Assembly: GCA_946406145.1 (NCBI GenBank)
Contig: CAMJJL010000017.1
Location: 1 to 39,185, forward strand
Direction of reading: 5' to 3'
Source: an uncultured Clostridia bacterium
GTDB taxonomy: Bacteria > Bacillota > Clostridia > Oscillospirales > Acutalibacteraceae
Length of the DNA: 39,185 bases
Part shown: piece by piece, positions 35,342 through 39,185 of the stretch
Numbering within the stretch: position 1 is the stretch's first letter
How the letters are laid out: the number at the start of each line of letters is the position of its first letter
Notes under the pieces: generated by a model
Databases searched by the model: none
The model's input: only the letters and a program-made list of their open reading frames with translations
What the model was told of the DNA's origin: nothing
Position numbers and translations under genes: made by a program

Positions 35342-35980
35342 ATGAACAAACGCAATTATCAAAAGGAAATGGATGCGCTGATCAAGCGTAATACCCGTGA
35401 GGGGGTTCGACCGACACTGCTGCTGCATGTTTGCTGTGCCGTTTGTGCAAGTTATGTGCTGGAATATCTTTTTCGTCATTTTGACATCACTATCGCCTAC
35501 TACAACCCGAACATCACCGAAGAGAGTGAGTACCGCTACCGCTACAGTGAGCTGCGGCGTTATGTCGAGGAGGCAGGGTTGAGCGAGTATATCCGCTTTG
35601 CCGAGGTTGAGTACCGCCCCGAGGAATTCTTGCAGGCGGTCAAGGGAAGAGAGGATGACCGCGAGGGAGGCGCACGCTGTGCAATCTGCTTTGATCAGCG
35701 CCTGCGCTATACCGCCGAACTATGCAAAAAGGGCGGCTACGATTATTTCGCGACTACCCTGACTATCAGCCCGCTAAAGAACGCCGAGCTGCTCAACCGA
35801 ACAGGGGAGAAGCTGGCACAGGAATACGGCGTGAATTATCTTTGCTCCGATTTCAAGAAAAAGGAGGGCTATAAACGCTCTATTGAGCTGAGCAAGCAAT
35901 ATCACCTGTACCGCCAGAACTACTGTGGGTGTATCTTTTCTCAAAAAGAGGCGGAGAACAGATCGAAAGCCATCAACTGA
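35342..35980 (+). CDS. queH: Epoxyqueuosine reductase QueH
   Basis: QueH reduces epoxyqueuosine to queuosine in tRNA, the last step of queuosine synthesis, as a non-homologous alternative to QueG. The 212-residue protein has the conserved cysteines Cys31-Cys32 and Cys35 (HVCCAVCA), Cys113/Cys116 (CAICFDQRL) and Cys195/Cys197 (YCGC), which bind an iron-sulfur cluster and metal in characterised members. Also present is FATTLTISPLKN. ATG 35342 follows CGGAGG; the longer upstream frame lies in repeat sequence. Confidence 0.93.
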   Translation: MNKRNYQKEMDALIKRNTREGVRPTLLLHVCCAVCASYVLEYLFRHFDITIAYYNPNITEESEYRYRYSELRRYVEEAGLSEYIRFAEVEYRPEEFLQAVKGREDDREGGARCAICFDQRLRYTAELCKKGGYDYFATTLTISPLKNAELLNRTGEKLAQEYGVNYLCSDFKKKEGYKRSIELSKQYHLYRQNYCGCIFSQKEAENRSKAIN

Positions 35981-35995
35981 ATAGAATAGAACAGA

Positions 35996-36029
35996 AACCT
36001 TTGGCATAGAGATATGTCAGAGGTTTTTT
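35996..36029 (+). terminator. Rho-independent terminator after queH
   Basis: AACCTTTGGCATA and TATGTCAGAGGTT pair over 13 bp (two G-U) around a GAGA loop, and the T-run TTTTTT completes it. It starts 16 bp after the queH stop. Confidence 0.9.
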
Positions 36030-36030
36030 A

Positions 36031-36178
36031 GTTAGGAGTGAGGCGTTAGGAGTTATCATTATTGCTAAACGACGATATGCTCCGCATTTTAATAGAATCA
36101 TCCGGAAACGATTATACGTCTCCGATCAACATATCGATGGGTGTGGGCGGAGCCCACCATTAACTCTTCACTATCTTT
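36031..36178. repeat. Degenerate family C-like element
   Basis: GTTAGGAGTGAGGCGTTAGG with AGTTATC on the left and CCATTAACTCTTCACTATC on the right are weak inverted partners. A GTGGGCGGAGCCCAC hairpin near the right end resembles the one between rplW and rplB (GTGGGCTCCGCCCAC). No gene is seen in this gap. Confidence 0.5.
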
Positions 36179-36202
36179 GGCGGTGATATTATTACATCTA
36201 TT

Positions 36203-37144
36203 ATGATCTTTCTCCTGTTTGCTCTCGGTCTGATCTGCATCATTCGCGGGGGAGACCGTTTTGTCGATGCGGCGGTGTGGATGGCGTCGGCGTCGCGGAT
36301 ACCGCCGTTCATTATCGGTGCGACTGTCGTATCGCTCGCGACCACCCTGCCCGAGATCATCGTGTCGCTGATCGCGGCATGGCAGGGGCAGACCGACATG
36401 GCGACGGGCAACGCTGTCGGCTCCGTCACGGCAAACACCGCACTGATCCTGTCATTCTCGGTGCTCCTGCGACCCGAACCGATCGACCGCACCAGGCTGA
36501 TGCCAAAGGCGCTGTTGCAGATTGCTGCCGCATTGACGCTGTGGCTGTCGGGAAACTCGGGCTGGCTGACTCCCTTCGGATGCGGCGGCATGCTCATTCT
36601 GTTTGGTCTCTTTGTATATGAGAACCTGCGCTGTGCGAAGTCGGAACGTCGCAGTGATATTGCGCCAAGTGTGACGGTTAATCGTCATACATTGATCCGC
36701 AACCTCTTGCTTTTTGTGATCGGGGCAGGCGAGATCATCATCGGCTCACGGCTTTTGGTGGATAACGGTACCTTGATCGCACGCGATATCCTGCATATTG
36801 ACGAGCGTATCGTGTCACTGACTATGGTGGCGATCGGCACTTCACTGCCCGAGCTGGTCACCGCGATCAGTGCCGTCGTCAAGAAAAGCGGCTCTCTTGC
36901 GGTCGGCAATATCCTCGGCGCAAACATCATCGATCTGCTGTTGATCCTGCCGCTTTGCGCGCTGACACAGGGCGGTATCCTGTCCTTGAGCCGCAGCACA
37001 TTATGGATCGATATCCCGTTTTGCCTGTTGATCACCCTCATCATGCTGGTTCCTGCCTTGGTCAAAAGACGCTTTTATCGGGGGCAGGGCGCGGTATCAA
37101 TAGCAATGTATCTGCTGTATACGATCTTGCTCTTTGCATTTTGA
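36203..37144 (+). CDS. CaCA-family sodium/calcium-type antiporter
   Basis: A 313-residue membrane protein with about ten hydrophobic segments and the two inverted alpha-repeats of the family. The first is GATVVSLATTLPEIIVSLIA with GNAVGSVTANTALIL. The second is MVAIGTSLPELVTAISA with GNILGANIIDLLLIL. These acidic/polar repeats form the ion sites in characterised exchangers, which move Ca2+ or K+ against Na+ or H+; the ion is not determined here. The start is uncertain: ATG 36203 has no close ribosome site, while GGCGGTG at 36179-36185 would suit an ATT codon at 36191. Confidence 0.92.
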   Translation: MIFLLFALGLICIIRGGDRFVDAAVWMASASRIPPFIIGATVVSLATTLPEIIVSLIAAWQGQTDMATGNAVGSVTANTALILSFSVLLRPEPIDRTRLMPKALLQIAAALTLWLSGNSGWLTPFGCGGMLILFGLFVYENLRCAKSERRSDIAPSVTVNRHTLIRNLLLFVIGAGEIIIGSRLLVDNGTLIARDILHIDERIVSLTMVAIGTSLPELVTAISAVVKKSGSLAVGNILGANIIDLLLILPLCALTQGGILSLSRSTLWIDIPFCLLITLIMLVPALVKRRFYRGQGAVSIAMYLLYTILLFAF

Positions 37145-37167
37145 CTGCATAAAAATTATGATATCTA

Positions 37168-37196
37168 TTGTAATTCGAAAACAATTCGTTTATAAT
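37168..37196 (+). promoter_or_regulatory. Sigma-A promoter of the E2/CAT-like gene
   Basis: TTGTAA (37168-37173) and TATAAT (37191-37196) are 17 bp apart, 54 bp before the ATG at 37250. A GGCG...CGCC hairpin lies in the short leader. Confidence 0.8.
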
Positions 37197-37249
37197 GAAA
37201 AGCGGCGTGAATCATTTTTGCGCCGATTCTATGGAACGAGGATAATCAA

Positions 37250-38092
37250 ATGGGCAGACCTGACGGCAAAAAACTAAAGAATCTCGGCGTCGAATACTTG
37301 GTAGGCGCGCACGTTATGGCGGAACGCTCCGACGCGATGAACATGATCACCATCGATCTTCCCGAAGCGCCGATGAAGGAATATCTGAATCGTAAGCGCA
37401 AGGAGGGTAAGCGATATTCGCATCTTTCACTGATCCTCGCGGCAATGGTACGCGCCTTTGCGGAATATCCCCAGCTCAACCGCTTTGTTGTCAACAAGCG
37501 TATCTATGCGCGTAACGAGATCGCTGTCGGCATGGTCGTCTTAAAGGGCGGCAAGATCGACGGCGTCGGAACGACAAGCAAGATGAAGTTTCCGCCTGAC
37601 GCTACCATCGATACGATCAATGATATCATCACGAAATATATCGAGAAGAATCGTCAGGAGGAAGACATCAACGCGACCGATAAGCTCGCCGACTTTTTGT
37701 GCTCTGTGCCGGGGCTGCTGCGTGTAGCGGCTAATCTCATCAAATGGCTGGATAAGCACAACTGGTGCCCCAAGGCGATCATCGAGGCTTCGCCCTTCCA
37801 TTGCTCGATCATCCTCACCGATCTGGCGAGCATCAAGACGAACTCTATCCATCATCATATCTATAACTTCGGCACCACCTCCATCAGTCTGGCGATGGGC
37901 AATCTCCGTGAGGTACCGGTGCGCAGTAAGGGAGAGGTCACCTTTGAGCGGTGTCTGCCGCTCGGCATTGTGACGGACGATCGCATCGCCTCGGGTAATA
38001 TCCTCGGACTGGCGTTCAGAAAGTTCCAGAAGTATTTGCTGCACCCCGAGGTGCTGGAAAATCCCCCCGAAATCATCAATTCAGAGATATAA
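37250..38092 (+). CDS. E2/CAT-fold acyltransferase-like protein without catalytic histidine
   Basis: A 280-residue protein resembling the catalytic domain of 2-oxoacid dehydrogenase E2 subunits and chloramphenicol acetyltransferase. Similar features are SHLSLILAAMVRAFAEYPQL near the N-terminus, TSISLAMGNL, and the C-terminal LGIVTDDRIASGNILG. There is no lipoyl or subunit-binding domain. The E2 motif HRxxDG is here DRIASG (244-249), so both the general-base His and the Asp are replaced. It stands alone with its own promoter and terminator and no E1/E3 neighbours, arguing against a dehydrogenase complex. Confidence 0.82.
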   Translation: MGRPDGKKLKNLGVEYLVGAHVMAERSDAMNMITIDLPEAPMKEYLNRKRKEGKRYSHLSLILAAMVRAFAEYPQLNRFVVNKRIYARNEIAVGMVVLKGGKIDGVGTTSKMKFPPDATIDTINDIITKYIEKNRQEEDINATDKLADFLCSVPGLLRVAANLIKWLDKHNWCPKAIIEASPFHCSIILTDLASIKTNSIHHHIYNFGTTSISLAMGNLREVPVRSKGEVTFERCLPLGIVTDDRIASGNILGLAFRKFQKYLLHPEVLENPPEIINSEI

Positions 38093-38098
38093 AAACTT

Positions 38099-38124
38099 AA
38101 AGACCGCGCCAAGCGGTCTTTTTT
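38099..38124 (+). terminator. Rho-independent terminator after the E2/CAT-like gene
   Basis: AAGACCGC and GCGGTCTT pair over 8 bp around GCCAA, running into TTTTTT. It is 7 bp past the stop codon. Confidence 0.93.
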
Positions 38125-38548
38125 GTGCGTATAACCAAAACACACTCGGGTAAATTGAATAATTTTGTTGCTTTTGTAAAATCGTGGCGTTATTTGCATA
38201 TTTGAACAAACAGTTACAATTTGTAACCATTTTCCTTATCTTGTGGTGAAATTGAATGTAATATACTATATATCCGCATGTGACTGCGCTTTTTGAATTC
38301 AAACGGCAAAGCTTAGACAGGCGCATTATTCCCGTATGATAACAAAAGAATAGAGCAGAAAATACTAATTGTTGGCAAAGAAATAAAATATTACAGAAAA
38401 GTTACAAAATAGTTAAAATATAATTACAAATTAATCAAAAAAGTTACATTATTGTTGTTGGCATTAACTCTGCGCTTGAAATATAATGTAATTGCTTAGA
38501 ATTGGCGAAAACTATATCTTTAGCAAATTTTTTTAGGAGGAAATACGA
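38125..38548 (+). promoter_or_regulatory. Long AT-rich control region before a secreted-protein gene
   Basis: A 424-bp stretch without a gene, much richer in A/T than its surroundings. It holds the palindrome GTTACAATTTGTAAC (38213-38227) and further GTTACA/TTACA motifs near 38391, 38401, 38424 and 38443. One possible promoter is TTGTGG-17-TACTAT (38241-38269). A better one is TTGGCA-18-TATAAT (38458-38487). The mix suggests a regulated promoter with repeated binding sites; the regulator is unknown. Confidence 0.6.
38458..38487 (+). promoter_or_regulatory. Promoter of the secreted-protein gene
   Basis: TTGGCA at 38458-38463 and TATAAT at 38482-38487 with an 18-bp spacer, 61 bp before the ATG. 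AGGAGG precedes that ATG. Confidence 0.75.
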
Positions 38549-39185
38549 ATGCTTAAGACTAGGAAACTAATCAGTTTGCTGCTTGTTGTAGCGATGATGC
38601 TATCGATGTTTTCCGTAGCAATCGTGACAGCAAGCGCGGCTGATGGTGACGCAGCCACCATCATAGCTGATGGTGTAACGTACAAAGCCCATGAAGGCGA
38701 TACCATTCGGTATAAAGCCTACATGGACGTCACTGCTCTTCCGTATGCTGAAGACGGATATGTACATGCCGTCGACGGTCTGACCACCTATACGCAATCG
38801 AATTTAACGATTGTCGGTGAGCCTGACTGCTACGCTGTGTTTAATGATCCGATGACGGGCACGGAAGAAGAGAATCATATCTATTACACCGATACAAGTA
38901 TGGGCAGAGGCTTCTTGCTGGATGGCAATGCTCCGGTGATAGATGTGACGTTCAAGGTTGACAAGAGCGGTACTTCTACTATTACGAATGAAGCGCAGAC
39001 TCTTACAAGACTCGTAAACGACAGACCTTATAACTATATGTCAGGCGGTGCTTATACACCGGCTGCGCAAGGTAATGAGGTAAAATACAAGAGCACGGTT
39101 GAGGTTACTTGCCCCCATCCGGCAGAGCCCACCGTAGCACCGACCACACCCGGCGACAAGGCGATCGTGCATGTTCAGGGTCTGG
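38549..39185 (+). CDS. Secreted surface protein, N-terminal part (runs off window); function unknown
   Basis: The frame is open from ATG 38549 to the window end, 212 residues with no stop. The first 30 or so residues are a classic signal peptide (basic MLKTRK, long hydrophobic core, cleavage after TASA). Residues about 31-190 are a polar, beta-rich domain with IRYKAYMDVTALPYA and VIDVTFKVDKSGTSTIT, somewhat like the opening of cohesin or other Ig-like modules, but I cannot assign a family. A Pro/Thr linker (PAEPTVAPTTPGD) follows, so more modules probably lie beyond the window. AGGAGG and a good promoter precede it. Confidence 0.8.
   Translation, partial: MLKTRKLISLLLVVAMMLSMFSVAIVTASAADGDAATIIADGVTYKAHEGDTIRYKAYMDVTALPYAEDGYVHAVDGLTTYTQSNLTIVGEPDCYAVFNDPMTGTEEENHIYYTDTSMGRGFLLDGNAPVIDVTFKVDKSGTSTITNEAQTLTRLVNDRPYNYMSGGAYTPAAQGNEVKYKSTVEVTCPHPAEPTVAPTTPGDKAIVHVQGL

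Overview
The window looks like a chromosomal segment from a Gram-positive anaerobe of the class Clostridia, most likely an Oscillospiraceae/Ruminococcaceae-type gut bacterium. This is an inference from gene content: the gene order of the S10-spc-alpha ribosomal cluster, zinc-binding (C+) forms of S14, L24 and L36, a KOW-domain protein between map and infA, single-chain clostridial-type PurL, PurO with a stand-alone AICAR transformylase, QueH, lipoproteins, and many intergenic palindromic repeats. Nearly all genes lie on the + strand.

Region 1 (1-13412) is nucleotide biosynthesis. It opens with the zinc-binding tail of aspartate carbamoyltransferase regulatory chain (pyrI), then guaB, purE, a purF-like gene, purM, purN, purO, the AICAR-transformylase half of purH, purD and purL, ending at a hairpin. 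Together these cover most of the route from PRPP to IMP, plus the first GMP-branch step; purC, purB, purA and guaA are not here. Two enzymes stand out. The IMP dehydrogenase matches the Tritrichomonas foetus parasite enzyme type down to catalytic residue numbers. The PurF-like protein keeps its PRPP and Fe-S motifs but lacks the N-terminal glutaminase cysteine.

Region 2 (13544-30083) is the ribosomal super-operon. A strong promoter (TTGCAT-17-TATAAT) drives a leader of about 270 nt carrying an intrinsic-terminator-like attenuator. Then follow rpsJ, rplC, rplD, rplW, rplB, rpsS, rplV, rpsC, rplP, rpmC, rpsQ, rplN, rplX, rplE, rpsN, rpsH, rplF, rplR, rpsE, rpmD, rplO, secY, adk, map, a KOW protein, infA, rpmJ, rpsM, rpsK, rpsD, rpoA and rplQ, closed by a UUCG-loop terminator. 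Unusually, the cluster is interrupted by palindromic repeat elements at five junctions.

Region 3 (30084-39185) is accessory. It holds an ECF-type sigma factor with a membrane partner, a cyclase/arylformamidase-family hydrolase behind a promoter with a perfect inverted repeat, and a 716-residue lipoprotein with a second membrane anchor and repeated extracytoplasmic modules. A HAD phosphatase, queH, a CaCA-family cation exchanger and a lipoyl-less E2/CAT-like protein without its catalytic histidine follow. The window ends in a truncated secreted protein behind a long AT-rich regulatory region.

At least six families of intergenic inverted-repeat elements are scattered through all regions, some sharing internal cassettes. 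No tRNA, rRNA, CRISPR, transposase or phage gene was seen.
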